NCBI RefSeq assembly: GCF_019649055.1 | Contig: NW_026570386.1 | Location: forward strand, 1 to 64,000 | Length of the DNA: 64,000 bases | From: Paramacrobiotus metropolitanus | Taxonomy: Eukaryota > Tardigrada > Eutardigrada > Parachela > Macrobiotidae | Direction: 5' to 3' | Notes under the pieces: generated by a model | Told to the model about the DNA's origin: nothing | Databases searched by the model: none | Seen by the model: the letters and a program-made list of their open reading frames with translations, nothing else | Position numbers and translations under genes: made by a program | Shown: positions 34,184 to 52,836 of the stretch, piece after piece | How the letters are laid out: every line of letters begins with the position of its first letter | How positions within the stretch are numbered: position 1 is the stretch's first letter

Positions 34184-37100
34184 TCTGGAATTAACGCAAA
34201 CATACCGTTCACAATGTCACACCTTAATTATATCTACTGCACATGTCATTTCTCTATACAAGTACAGCACAAATGTACAATATATAAAACAATAGTTACA
34301 ATACACAGAATAATAACGTAAGTAATTTATTGATAGAAACCGAAAGGATGTACGATTACTGTCGCTGTGTAAGTTTTTATTATTATTATTTCATTATTAT
34401 TGTATTTTTATTAGATGTATAACAAATATAGATGTATTCTTATTATATTATTATTAACAAATTATTGTTATCCATGAGAATTACGCGTGTTTGTGTTTAC
34501 CAGAATCGGCTGCACTTGCAAGCTACCGAATAAGCTTAAACAAACCCACAAAACTACACGAATACGTGTTGTACAAGATTGAAGATTTCCAATCTTATAT
34601 GATTTTCTAGACTATATAGACGATTTCTTAGATTTAGCTTTAAAGGAAAGAGAAGTTAACCGGCACGATGTAATACTGACTCAAACACCATCGGATAAGA
34701 TCAATAATTATTCCATTATTAATACTTAAGTGATTGAAATCTTTACGTACACCATACGTAAAAAAAACATAAAACGGGCAGCACGAAGTAAGATCATAAG
34801 ACTGTGGCTTCAGCTTGCTTGGTGCTCAATCAGCATTTACTTATTGTTACGATTAGAACTTAAAATGTTAGTAACGGTTATAAATTTTTTGTTCTTGATT
34901 AGTTATGTACCCAGTACTACCAACTGAATATCCTTATACATTTACTTGAATTAAAGGTACTCGTAGAACTTTTGCTTCTTTAGATAAGTACCGTACTGCA
35001 TTCTATTCCTTTCCATCAGCGGTCACAACAACAACGCATCCGCAACGCATTCGCCATTCAAACTACAGTATTTGTAGAACTAGAAGTACTGTAAGACTTA
35101 CTTAATCGTAAGGCTATATTTAGTGATCTTCGATTATTGCTAATTTCAGTCTCTGTGATGCCCTCATTCAATAACTTTCAATGTGCAAGGTTTGACAGCT
35201 TTGACTGCGTGTCTGCGAAGTTTTCTTTAAAGAAAAGTAAAAAAAAAGTACAGCAAGTTGAATTAACCTATAGCATTAAGTACCTAAAGCCGAAAAGCGC
35301 GAAAGCGTAACTCAACCAAAGATCTATCTGTATTACTCGCCGTCTCGCTGAACGGAAATTTTCGATGAATACGTGTTTCACCTAGAATATACTAACCACA
35401 GCACCAAAAGAAACTTACCTTAATGTCGAAACACTGGCATAGTAGGTATTTTCAAACAAAATTTCATAAAATTTTGCACAAATTTAATCGCAATCGTTCT
35501 ACACCTATCATTCTATCAATTAAAAACAATTACGGTATGCTGGAAAGTCTAATCCCGCGTTCCAAAGAATCCAAACTGATCGGTGTTTTCGTATCTGGTT
35601 ATACGATCTTATATGGCATTGGAAGGCCGAGTGCGACAAAATTGGAGCGTGCCGCTTTTAAAAAACGTTTACATGTGTAGACACTAGGCAGTACTATCTA
35701 TATTATTGTAAGTTACTAACCATAAGCACTAACAAGTAAGCAGTACCTCAGGTACAGAGCAGGCTTATCTAAAAATTCTGTAATTAACAAGTACAGTAAG
35801 TACCGGCACTTGCAGTTACAATTAATTTAATTTTTAATTGGCATTTTGTTACGTATTTTATGCATATAATACGACGTTATATATAGTTCGTACGTACTAC
35901 TTCGTAACTTCGTAGCCATTAGTCGTAATAATGTGTGCGTCGCACTGCGCTCATTCTCTACCCCAATTTCGCTTCTGCACTCCACAAGAAATATTTTAAT
36001 TAATTTGCTCAAGTATGCGATTAATAAAGGTGACACGGTATAATTTTTTTAAAACTGAATTCAATTATTCAAATGTAGGTAAATTCAGGTAGGTGTTTTA
36101 CGTCCGTTTAAATATGGATGTGCTTAAAATGAAATGAATTGAATTTCTCAGCCTATTTTTGTCCAGTTCTGCGTACCATTCCCGAGAACGCACACATACG
36201 ACAAAATCCTCACCTGCCACTTCTCCGATGGGTTATCCAGGGTCCAAGGATAAAACGGATATCGGTAGTAGTTCAGTACCATAGTGACAGTACAGTAAAT
36301 TCTGTTATGGTTTATTTGTAAGTAATTAAGCAATTTTAAATTTTTACCATTTTACTGTGATCGCACACACTCTACCTCCTGGACTCTGCATTGATCCATT
36401 TTTTGCAATTTTTGTTGATAATACTTGTTGGGAAACACTTGTGTATGGAATTTTGAAGTGTAAAGTTGGTTTAATATCGTATTTATACAGTATTCTTGGA
36501 TAAGTTTTTTCAACAAACCGCAGACTTATGTTTTTTCAATGTCGCATGCAGTTGCGTTGTGTATTATGTACGTTCTACTTGCGGCTGTTCGTAGCTTTGG
36601 TAGGTGACACACTGTTGCCCATTGTAACTTGTTCTTGGAAGAAGTGAGAAACTGTTTCGTCGAGATTCTCTGGCGATAATCGACATTTGGTCAGACTAAA
36701 TTGCAGCCATCTAGAGCTTGTTGTGAATGTCATCATAAGTTATTCAACGTAAAACCTGGAACAGCGCGTTGGAATGGTGGATCTGGATCATGCATTTTTA
36801 AAGATTAATCAGAGGACAACAGTTAGTTGTTTTTAGTTGTGGTCTTTCTCGTCGCCACTCTATATATACATATTTGTGGAATCATAGCGTCGAATTTGAA
36901 CCGCTTTGATAACATACGTATACCGCGTCGTACGTTCATGAACAGAATTTATCAGGCTGCATTATCGGAAGTTTGATGCGATAAACCGAAACGCAGAGTG
37001 TTCTTTCTATCCGATCCGTTTAATAATATTGTGGACGTAACTGCACTTCGACTGTGTACGACAGCGTTCTTCTTGTATGAGCTCTGCAGCCTTATCTGCA

Positions 37101-37229
37101 ACATTTGCAAATTCGTTCAGACTGTCATTGGGTTTATCGGAAATTTCGTACACTAGGCTTCTCACTCGGGCTATACGCTGCCGGAATCGGAAATTCTATA
37201 TAAGCTCTGTTTGAAGGCATTATTCTGAC
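34184..37229. other. 3-kb AT-rich spacer before the ERK cluster
   Basis: No supported gene. It includes the HMG20 promoter near 34184, TATT-rich low complexity at about 34375-34460, and the ERK-1 promoter near 37229. An 85-codon frame at 35423-35680 has no recognisable motif and I leave it out. Confidence 0.4.
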
Positions 37230-39526
<2,297 letters not shown>

Positions 39527-41612
39527 CAGATTGGAGTGTTTCGTTTTATTCAGGTTCTCATCGAAGAGTAGTGCATGGTTTTTTAAAAAAAGTTTTTTGG
39601 TTTGATCAGTTTTGTGTAAGAGTATCGGTTACAGGGGCATATGTTTAATTTTTTATACCGATGCTTAATCGCGGTAATTTTTTACGATCAACGTGAACGT
39701 GCTGTTGACGTTAATATATCATTATTTTATTCAACTTTTAAGCTTTTATACATTTTGTGGTCCAAATGTTGTTTTTTGTGGATCGGCTTTTTGGTGTTGC
39801 TAAATACGTTGCTTTGCGCTGAGATCGTTGCTAACTACGGTAGTTTCAACGATTTCTACTGTAGTAAAAGTGGAAGATTCGGGTATGGTAACTTTTCTGT
39901 CGTTCTTTTGCATAGTCGAGGGGCTGCAGTTTCTGCCAGTGCTAAAAGTTGAAGGAAATAACTGGTCCCCCTTTTCTGCACACCCCGTACAGCCAACCAC
40001 ATACATTGCTACGGATGACAAAAGTATACATGGTTGCGTCGATCTGCTCTCCTGAGGGCCGAATGTATGTCGCTTCTTAAATTAATGAATTACGCCCAAA
40101 ATTAGAAATAGCAAAGGCAATTCCGGTTAGCGCAGCGGAGGTGGTTGAAAGGCTGGAGACGGCTGGACGACTTTGTTTGACCAGTGTCCAGCCGAGAAAT
40201 GCCATTAGGGTGTGTTATTGGATATATGTCCAGATATTGGAGAACTAAAACATCTCTGATTGACGATGTGGCATAGGGATTGCACGTTTGTGTTTAGTAC
40301 ATTTCAGTTGCTGTTGTGCTAAAGTTAAGTTGATTTGGATGTAACAAGTCGCTCTTCCCTCACGCCCCCCCCCCTTCTTCTGTGAGGCGACGGGGTTGTT
40401 TAAGCAAGGACTACGGGGCCGGTGTATAATAATAAGGCAATTTTCCAGCCGCCTTTATGAGCCTTAGGAGGCGCATCCACAGAAAGTCGTCCAATTAAAT
40501 CTGCAGCATATACATTCATCTGGATGCACTCAGTACTAATGCCTTGCAAATGGCTATCATTTTTATGATTGCGGCGAATCAAACGAAAACTAATATTAAT
40601 ACTGAATTTACAATTTTGAGCGGTTGTCACTTTGTATAGTTTTTATTTTTAATAACGGTTGCTCGCGCTTAGTACCTATTGTTAGTTGATTAACTTGGGG
40701 AACAGTTGAGAAAAACTTCTCCTTAAAGCCTCTGAATTTTCTCATCTATTTAACGTCTTGTCATCGATCGTTTCTGAAACTGCATGCAAATTCCAGGAAG
40801 TAATGTACAGTATGTGTGTGCACCTGCGGCGCAATGGACTGTAACACACAAATGACACAATCGGCTAAGAAGGCTCTGTGTTTTGGAGTAATGGATTCTG
40901 ATTTCCTAGAAATATCAAAATGAAAGAGATATTAGTAGCTTACAACTACTGGTCGTCCTCGTACCCGACGTACTGTCAACAATGTACGGCATGTCTGAAA
41001 CGGTTGTAGGCGGCAGTATAACCGTCCAGATAAAAATCCTGATTCGAGCACGGACCTCACATTTCACAATATGAAAAATGCTGGGCGGGCAAAAAAACCA
41101 ACGACAGACAGTTTTGACGATTTAACGGCAAAAGCGGCCGTCGGACAAGTTATCCGTTCGCATCGATGACTACCTGAGCAGTCCGGCGAAAGCTGGACGT
41201 GCCGGCGACAGTTGGAAACGGGTTGTTATCTTTTCTGTACTCGTATAACAAGGTTACAAGGGATACGTACCGTTACAGCAGAACTGAAGCTTCATTCTGA
41301 TATCTGTATGTCTGTAAACGCTGATCAGATGTTTTTTAGTGATCAACTTCCTCTATCTTTTCAGTTAATAAGGAGCGTGTTCTTCCCGATAAACAAAATG
41401 TTTGGCTAATTTTTAGGTTGGTAATGCATGAAAAAAATTCATTACTGGTGTTTTTTTGTATGCAGAGAGGTGTGTTGTAAACTGAAAATTCGATCTTAAC
41501 CGTCTTCGTTTATAGTGATTAAGTTAAAACCATTGATTACAAATAAGTTCTAAATAATTCAACATGTACACCTCTTTACAGAAAGAACGGAGTGGTCATT
41601 GGGAGCGCCGTC
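39527..41612. other. Spacer between ERK-1 and ERK-2
   Basis: No supported gene. Contains an A-box-like sequence with a GC-rich hairpin at 40127-40193, and a C9 run at about 40367-40375. The ERK-2 promoter should lie close to 41613. Confidence 0.35.
40127..40193 (+). other. Possible Pol III-type or structured RNA element
   Basis: TTAGCGCAGCGG (40127-40138) fits the tRNA A-box consensus exactly. 23 nt on, GGCTGGAC (40161-40168) and GTCCAGCC (40186-40193) form an 8-bp perfect stem. No B box or complete tRNA fold follows. It may be a tRNA-derived remnant. Confidence 0.25.
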
Positions 41613-44600
41613 ATGGATCCACTCGAGCCTAAAACATTTTCATATTCTAAACCTGGAAAATCTAATTACGGTGCGATGTACATGTCAAGCCGAGGTGGAC
41701 TTCCGCTTTGTGACGCACAAATAACGGCAGGATCGTCACTACGACAGGTACATAAATTAATATTACAGATGGACCGGCATCATGATGTGGGTCCAAAAGC
41801 CTTTTTCAGAATGATCGTTTGAGACCAAAACTGAATAAGGCTGTGCTGTGCCTCTTACTTAATTCTCAGGGCTGAGTTAAGCGGATTTGCGCCGGCGTCA
41901 TTTGTAATACAAACCGGATAATTTATTACCCGAAAAGGATACCAAAAATTTTTTCGTCTCAGTCGTTACTGAAACTGCAGCGAGCTGATATTAAAGCAGC
42001 TGTTAGTCGCGATTAGAAAGCGGCTGTTTTCACAACAAAAAAGGGTTCCAAATTCTGATACAATTCGCATGCGGGGTTCCAATTTGTGATCCGATACCGT
42101 GCACAGACCCGAATGAGCGGTATTCGTTTTGCATGCGATCTGGTGTTGAAAAATCGAGATTTTTGGAACCAGGGATCAGTCAGACGCATGCTGATTATAT
42201 ATATACTGTATATACAAAAGATCACGTGTTATTAAACGCTTTCACAGTATTTCTGAAGTTTTTTGCATATACATATAGTTTGATACTTCGCTTGGAAAAA
42301 CCTTAAAGCTGACTCACTTTTACTTTCGATTGCGCGGTAGGTGATGGCAGTTGTGCGCAATGTCCGATTGTACATGCGCGCAATGCTTCAGCCTGGAATC
42401 GACGAGAAGTTTAATTATGAAAACACTGTGAAATGTAAACTCATGATCTTATCGCTGTTCATTAACGTTTATTATTGTATAGAGTAGGGAATAATACTTT
42501 GTCGATATTGTACAATGTTTCTGTAGCAAACAAAAATGCTCTCTGGTCTTCTACAGCGGGAAGTTCTAAGTTGATCAGTTGGTGGGTTACCTCATAAATG
42601 TGTGTGTTGTTGGGCAGGTTACAGCCGGACAAACCTTTAACGGTGAGTCAAGTGATCATAAACGAAAAATAAGCATTTATTATAACTATGATGCCCCACT
42701 TCTGCGATTGTTACATTTGTCGGTTTACTCGGTTATCGCTTTGCCGCAGTGGGACCGCGTTACACGAATTTGCAGTGCATCGGCGAAGGATCATACGGTA
42801 TGGTTGTATCCGCTGTCGACACCCTAAGTCGTGATCGGGACAATGCCAGAGTGGCAATAAAAAAGATTTCTACCTTGGAACACCCGATCAAGTGCCAGCG
42901 GACACTGCGGGAAATTAAAATTCTTAACCGTCTCAAACATGAGAACATCATCGACATTAAAGACATTATACCCCCTCCCACGATGGACCAGATGCAGGAA
43001 GTGTACATTGTTCAGACACTGATGGAGACCGATCTGGAAAAATTACTGAAAAGAGACCGTCTTCGGCAGGATTACATTTCCGCTCTTTTATATCAAACCC
43101 TGCGCGGACTGAAATATATTCATTCGGCTAATGTATTGCATCGCGATTTGAAGCCGAGCAATCTTCTGTTGAATGTAGAAGCGTGCGATCTGAAGGTAAA
43201 TACTTGCGCAAAATTACTAACTGTAATATATATATGGTAATCATCTAATTTTTAAAAAAGTATATGCATATATATTGTGTTTGACTGGCTTCTGTGTAGC
43301 TGGAATTAATCGTAAATACCAATATATTTTTCCTGCAAAACTTACAAGTTACAACACACATTTGCAGGCTGCAACAAACTCGCAGTAAACAACTGCAGCT
43401 AACTGTGAGTGTTTTTCCCAGATTTGTGATTTTGGTTGGGCTCGGGTGGATCCCACACTCGAGCGTGGCGGCGTTTTGACAGAATATGTTGGGGCCAGAT
43501 GGTACAGAGCGCCGGAAACGATGTTGAATTCTCGAGGTTACACCAAAGCGAGTACGTAAATTAATTAATGTGGTTGTCCCAACTTGTCGGCATCCAATTC
43601 TGTTTCCGATACGAATGGCTTATTTCGTTACATTAGTTAATGCGCCGGTCATTTTGCTTTTTAGTTGACATCTGGTCAATGGGATGCATTTTTGCGGAAA
43701 TGATATCCAGTCGCCCAATTTTTCCTGGAAAGCATTGTAAATGATATTCAGTAGAGAAAATCTTTAAGATTGTATCAGTAAAAATCTACAATCTGTATTT
43801 ATCTCGTATTATACACATATTCATTTCACATTGGAAGCATGACTGCCTTGTACAGATCTGGACCAGCTCAACCACATACTGAACACAATCGGTTCTCCTT
43901 CCGCAGAAGATCTGGAGACTATCCATAACGATCGAGTTAGTGCTATCGTAATTTAAGCTTGAATCTGTTGTAATTGACTACTATTGAATTTATTGTAATT
44001 TGCTACTGGGTACTTGAATCTTGAACCATACCATCAGTACTTACTGAAATTTCAGGCTCGATCGTATATCAGGAGTCTGCCACCAAGAAGGCGACAAGCG
44101 TGGACCAAGCTTTATCCTAACGTCGCCTCTACAGGTATTCTGAGCTAGAGTAGGCCTTTTTTGGCACATCACTTGACAGCTTTCCCTGAATAAGGAAGGA
44201 ATCAATGGAACTGTAATATCTTGGCGCGAAACAGATTACCCAATTACCTGTTATCTTATAATTTCCAGCGCTTGACCTGTTGGATAAAATGCTGACTTTC
44301 AGTCCGGCAAACAGGATTCCGGCGGAAGAAGCTCTGGCGCATCCCTTTGTGGGTCCGTGGAGAGCCCAGATGAGGTACCTGTATTGGTCGTCCCATCTTA
44401 TTCTTATTGTCAAATCTCGATAAAGGTGTCATCCTGGAATTCCTCTAACGCATCCCTAGTCCATATTTACAAGTTGTAAGTTACAACTGATGGAACTATT
44501 TGTGATCCAAGGGGTGAACCGGTGGCGGAAGAACCATTTACCATTGAAATGGAACTGGATGACCTGCCAAAAGAGCGACTCAAGGAAATGATTTGGGATG

Positions 44601-44638
44601 AAATGGTCACCTTGAAACGAAAAATGTGTTTGGTGTAA
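41613..44638 (+). CDS. Divergent ERK-type MAP kinase ERK-2
   Basis: Nine exons (41613-41747, 42618-42642, 42750-43195, 43422-43551, 43665-43736, 43856-43935, 44056-44134, 44269-44374, 44512-44638) total 1200 nt (399 aa), all in phase. The kinase core is intact: [31 protein letters not shown] in [17 protein letters not shown]. Departures from ERK are clear. DFGLAR is ICDFGWARV; the conserved [10 protein letters not shown] is [10 protein letters not shown] (the P+1-loop Thr is lost); [10 protein letters not shown] is [10 protein letters not shown]; and DHICYFLYQ is [10 protein letters not shown] six-residue LSRDRD insert before the lysine is shared with ERK-3. It is closer to ERK-3 over most of its length, but the last exon is closer to ERK-1. 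Substrate choice or regulation has probably changed. Activity is not excluded, since Lys, Asp and TEY remain. Confidence 0.9.
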
Positions 44639-45698
44639 CGTAATGGAATTTATCCTCAGACTGCAGTCTCTTTAAATCGCAGAACTGCAGGGTTTTCTCA
44701 GTTTTCTAGGTGGTTCACATTTTTGTGTGATTATCGGGTGAGGGCACTCAGGGGAAATAATATTTCGATTAAAGATGTGTAGATATTAAATTAGTTGATA
44801 CGGTCAACATATTTTTGAATATTGTATTTAATTTGGCTGTAACTCCTGTAAGTATCTTTTACATTTTATTGTCCAGAATGCTGCGTTTTATGGGTCGGTT
44901 TTCTTGGACGTTACTGACAATGAATACGGTGACTGTGTATTCAGAAATTCAATGTATAACTGAAAAATCCAGCTATCGTAAACCATGCAGTACCTTTAAA
45001 TATTCCTTCTTTCTTTATGTTGTTGTATTCTTTTTTGTATACTGATCTTTTTTCAAGGGCTTCACAACTGTTTGACATGCGGGCAGAATAAAGTAAGTAT
45101 TTATAATACGGCATCCATGCATTTGTTGAGATTGTGACGAACCAATACCAATGAAGACAACCAAACTAAACATAAATGTCATCCTTTATTAGGCAATTAA
45201 CACAAGGTGCAAATGTGAATATTTCACTGTTTCAAAGATTCTAGTTGGTGTTTTTCGATTACCATGCAGTATCGCCATATTTACGCCCCAACTCTGGTGT
45301 CGATGTGACCGAATTTAACGGCACGTCTGACCTGTTGTCCGGAGATAAAATTTAATATGACCTATTGTTTGCTCGCGGGAAGATCGAACTCAGTACGGGA
45401 CGATCATAAACGATGGGACGTACATCAAAATGTTTCTAAAACACAATTAGGACTGTCAAATATCAGCAGCCCGTTTGTATCTGCGGCACGACTGCTGCGC
45501 ACGTATCGGCTACTCATCTTTCCGCTATGACTAAGAGAAAAAAATTGAACAATTTTCCCACCAGTGATAACGGATACACTCGTACAAATAAACACCAAAT
45601 CTGACAGCACCGTGAATTCTGCAATAAATCGGCCTTCAGTGCCATTCACTACCATGGACAACGCAACATAACAAGGGCAAACTTATTAAGAAAAATAA

Positions 45699-45786
45699 TT
45701 TCTTACATGACATAGCTTAATGACATGACATGACATCGCTTAATGACATGACATAGCTTTCTTACAGGACATAGCTTAATGACATG
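45699..45786 (+). repeat. Short irregular tandem repeat (ACATAGCTTAATG type)
   Basis: At least four imperfect copies of ACAT(A/C)GCTTAATGACATG, with TTCTTACA(T/G)GACATAGCT at both ends. It is small and local. Confidence 0.7.
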
Positions 45787-46124
45787 TAATATTAATATTT
45801 TCTTCATGTGTAATAAATTTGCTAATTAGGTGCTAAAAAAACCAGGTGCGCAATTACTCATTAGTGGCAGATTCGCTAATTAATTAGGTGCTAAATGTCC
45901 TAATTAGGCGTGACTGACTAGTTAGTTCATCAAACTTTCGCTCAATAACTAATTATTAAGTTAATTAATTAAACCTTATTATCTTAAAACTTAATGACGA
46001 AGTACAGTAAGTACAGCGTAATTACATACAGTTTAATGCAGCCTGGATCATTACGAACGTTTATTAGCAGCGCAGGATAATTTTAAAGAGTTGACAAGCG
46101 GTCATGAATGTAAGCGCGAATTAT

Positions 46125-46150
46125 AAAACCGAGCTCAACAGCTCGGTTTT
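46125..46150. other. Perfect 11-bp hairpin
   Basis: AAAACCGAGCT and AGCTCGGTTTT flank a CAAC loop. It resembles an intrinsic terminator, but on an animal chromosome that reading has no support; a structured RNA end or a small palindromic insertion fits as well. Confidence 0.5.
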
Positions 46151-46737
46151 CTAATTCAGCAACTGATTCTCCATCTGACCAATGCGCGCGGCGTTATCAG
46201 TGAATCTGTCTGACTCACAAATCAGTGCGTGAGTTGTTGCGCACTCGAGAGTTTTGCCTTGATACAATTCGCATCAGAGTCCCAATACGTGGTAATATTT
46301 GACAGCAACTAATATAGATATAGTATTACAGTACTTGTATAGATAACTGCGGATTACTTGCAAAGCTACAATTGCTGTACGAAGTAGTCAATTTCGACGG
46401 CCATGCAGAAGTGCACGTACCTTGTTAGTTGCTACAGTTGTAAACAGTAAACTGGACATTGGCCGAGTTCGTTTCCGTATATCTGTAAGTGCGCACAGTG
46501 TATACGATATGCACATGCACGCATGAATGCTACCGCATGGAGCTGATTTGGTATTGGATCATACACTCCGTGAATGCCAGACGCACACATCTCAACCGTA
46601 GTCAACCTCCACAGCTGTGTGCGTTTATTTTACGTCAGTTTCATTTTTTATGGTTTTTCTTTTAATGGTGATTGTGAGTTAAGAAAGGTGTGCAACCGCC
46701 AGAGGAACAGAGTGGATTTGCTCCTGAAAACAGAATC

Positions 46738-49774
<3,037 letters not shown>

Positions 49775-50835
49775 TTATAGACACAGACATTTCCGTAGGT
49801 CTCTGGTGTGTCGTGTATTACGATGTAGCTTCCATTACTTTAAGGGCTAAAGGTGACCTTAGAAATTTCAGTAATTGCCCGCTTGTTGTTTTTAGGAATT
49901 TATATGAGAAATATTTAGGACTGTTAATACTTGCATTGTACGTTTACGAACTGTTACCGGTAAAAATTAAATTTCTTTGTAATTAAGGTACCGGTATCCG
50001 TATAGGCCACGTTCGGCAAGTGGAAAACATTTTTATCTGCACTTTCCTTGTTACCTAATTAACCGGAACCGGCCATTTCGTATATTGTTATGCATGTTTG
50101 CTGAACTTTGCTGAAAGTCAAATTTTTTAATTATAAGCAGTGTGGGAAAACAAATTCTAGGCATTTGATTCGTTGCTTCTGCAACTAGCGTACGACGGAA
50201 AGGAGATACTACTAGTAACCCACTGAAATAATTATAGCTACGTATATGTTCTTGGGAAACGTTTGTTACAGTGTGCTTTTGGCATGTGCGCTTGTTATGG
50301 CAGATAGTAGATACCTAGTAATAAAATTCTAGCAAACGATATCAAAAAATGCCGATTTAACATCCTGATAAACAAAGCAGTTTGCAGTGGGACAATGAGT
50401 GAAAAGGAAGTCATGAAATTTCCAACCAAATAGTACCGGCATGTGCAAAAATGGGCACCATATACGGAGTATGTGGCTTCTGAAAGCGACGAAGTTTGCT
50501 CTGAAGTTAAAAGTTCCTCAAAATTTTCACTGTTCGTTTTTCAATAGCCGGAAACTAATATCTATGTATATTCTAGGGACACCTTTACATAACATTATCC
50601 GTATTTATGCGTTTTCTGTACGTTATATGTATTTATACGAGTACACGCGCCCATGGATCTATTCGAGAATCGCTGTGCCGGTTTATAAACAAAATATCAC
50701 CAGCAGATCAGTAAATAACAGCACAGCATCGGTTTATTTCAAAACTCTTGTTTCTTGTAACTCGCACGAAATATCAAAACCAAAAGCCCGGGACAGTTCG
50801 GAATTCGGATCAGTAAAAGCACAGACATTTCTTCT
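49775..50835. other. Spacer between convergent ERK-3 and PSMD5
   Basis: 1.06 kb, AT-rich. No gene recognised; a 140-codon frame at 50441-50863 has no codon bias or motif I can support. Confidence 0.4.
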
Positions 50836-52836
50836 TCAAGCGCCACCTTCAAATGCGACCTGATACTGCCCTTGCATATAAAACGGTCCATCCCTCACGT
50901 ATTCTTTCAAACGAACTACAGTAACACTGTCGAAAACTTCCGTCAGACTGTTCGATTTCACCATCGACTCAATAACGTCAAACTTCAACTGTTTGATATC
51001 GGTGTCCACTTCTGCTTGCCGGTTCAGTAAGTATTCAATTAAACCAGGTTCCTCTCGAAATTTTATTTGTGCCCATTTTTGATCAGCCATCGCACGGAAC
51101 ACCATCAACACGGGCAATTTTACATCCTTGAACGGATTACAGGCTTTCTGGAAAAGCGCCATCAGAACTTTGTCACCCATGGACTCGAACCACAGCGAAC
51201 TGATAACCTGGAGCTCCGAATCTGTCGGTGGTTCTAAACCCTGCAACAAACGCAAAAATGTAATGCTTATGGTAAGATGCAAATTCGCATATTATTTTTT
51301 TCGCAAAAAGCGCTTTTTTAGTTGCTTTAAGCGCATAACACTCTGTAAAATAAAAAGGCGGCATAAATGCACCAGGTGCAACCGCAAAAGGTCAAAACGC
51401 GGTTAATAAAAAAGACAACTTTGCTCCTTGTGACTCTGTAAATTCCTACTCAATTACTACGGCAAGAAGTATTCGTTTTCGGTACTTGTGTAGGTATCTG
51501 CTGACCAAAGTTCTAAAACGTGTACTAAACCCACCTCGATTCGTTTCACGAATAATTCCAGAACATGAATACTGTTATCCGTCACAGAATCTTTCCCGGA
51601 TGTACTTGTGACACGTCTTCCCAACAGTTTTAACAATTTGTCTATCAGGCGTTCGCCTGTCGAAAGTATCAGATTGTGCAGATACCGTTTTCCCGCCACA
51701 CTGCAGCTTGCCAGCTGACCAAAAAATTCAAGTGCAGCTGCAGCGGAATGATCAGTCCTGTCAAACACCAATTGTCCAGCCAAAAGGATAACCTTCTCGC
51801 ATTTCAAAATGCAGTACTCGGGAAACTTTCGAGCCAACGTAATGTACATGCGCATGAGATACGGACCAAAATACTCAAATTCCCTCTCGTTCTTCTTCGA
51901 CATTATCGTGTTTTCCGCTAAGTCCATGCCCCCAGATTCTTCCAGTAACTGCAGGCCGGTTGAATGCTGAGCAAACTGGCACATTATTTCAGATGCGTTG
52001 GCCAATACCAACAAATCCATATTACGGAATGTTTTGTATAAATGTTCCATCAAACCGAGTTGAACAACATATGGCAAATTGTCAGCGCTTTGTATCAATA
52101 GTTTGTCCAAGAAATCAAAAATTCGAAAATTCACAACATCTCTGCTGCCACCGCGGGTAGGTTTATCGACGATATCAACAATTCTGGCAGCAAAGTGAAA
52201 ATTTGGCCGAAGAATATTCGTAATATGAAAATGCTGGCAGATCTGCAAGATGGACGTCTCCGCAGCGACGGCGACATACGACTCATCTTCCCGAAACCCT
52301 TCCGCTGATGTACTGGTAATCGGCAAAAACAGCGATAAATTTTCCGGAGAAATTTCTAAGCCATTCCGCAGCCGTCCTATTTTCCTGTAGCCAAACGCAC
52401 GCACTCGCGGCAGTGCTGGCACTTTGGTACACAACACGGCGAACTCCAAATGCCACGGCAGGTTGATCTGAACGTCTTTCACGCCGTTAGCATCCGTTAA
52501 CGACTCTGTCAGCACATCGATCAAGTTAGCAACATCATTCTCCACATCCTGAATATGGATGGCAACAGTTGGGGCAACCTGTACGCGAGGAAGGATTTCG
52601 TTTGAGAATCTGTGCAATTTGGGCTTCCATATGTCCGCCAGTAACGACAAGGTCCCGTATTTGGTTATCTCATAAGTGATGTCGCTCAAGAGCTTTCGAA
52701 GATTCTGCAGATCCGCTGCGGTGTGGGCCTTTGCGAAAATGTCACAAATTTTGCTGAATAATGCAGAGAGCAGAACATCGGAAGTCGTATTTCCGAATCG
52801 GGAAGACGACTGTGTCGCAGAGTCATTCGAATCCAT
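50836..52836 (-). CDS. PSMD5: 26S proteasome non-ATPase subunit 5 (PSMD5/S5b) assembly chaperone
   Basis: PSMD5 is a HEAT/armadillo-like chaperone that holds the RPT1-RPT2-RPN1 base module during 19S assembly in the cytoplasm. Two exons, 52836-51535 and 51240-50836, give 568 aa (human 504). I chose the ATG at 52836 (MDSNDSATQSSSRFG) because it precedes the first helical segment; an upstream ATG in the same frame at 52893 exists but adds non-helical residues. Repeated leucine-rich helices fill the protein, for example YVVQLGLMEHLYKTFRNMD. The C-terminus is diagnostic: VFRAMADQKWAQIKF, GLIEYLLNRQAEVDTD, LTEVFDSVTVVRLKEYVRDG, PFYMQGQYQVAFEGG. These line up with the last 100 residues of vertebrate PSMD5. 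The frame is clean throughout. Confidence 0.9.

Larger units (their letters stand above)
44639..46737. other. Spacer between ERK-2 and ERK-3
   Basis: No convincing gene. A - strand frame at 45425-45661 (78 codons, hydrophobic SVITGGKIVQFFSLS) has a start but no recognisable content. The stretch holds short tandem repeats at 45699-45786 and a hairpin at 46125-46150. Confidence 0.35.

Noticed and set aside
35423-35680. 85-codon + strand frame in the spacer before ERK-1
   Set aside because: Random composition, no motif, and no splice partner.
45425-45661. 78-codon - strand frame between ERK-2 and ERK-3
   Set aside because: No homology, no in-phase partner exon that I could join, and the flanks are repeat-rich.
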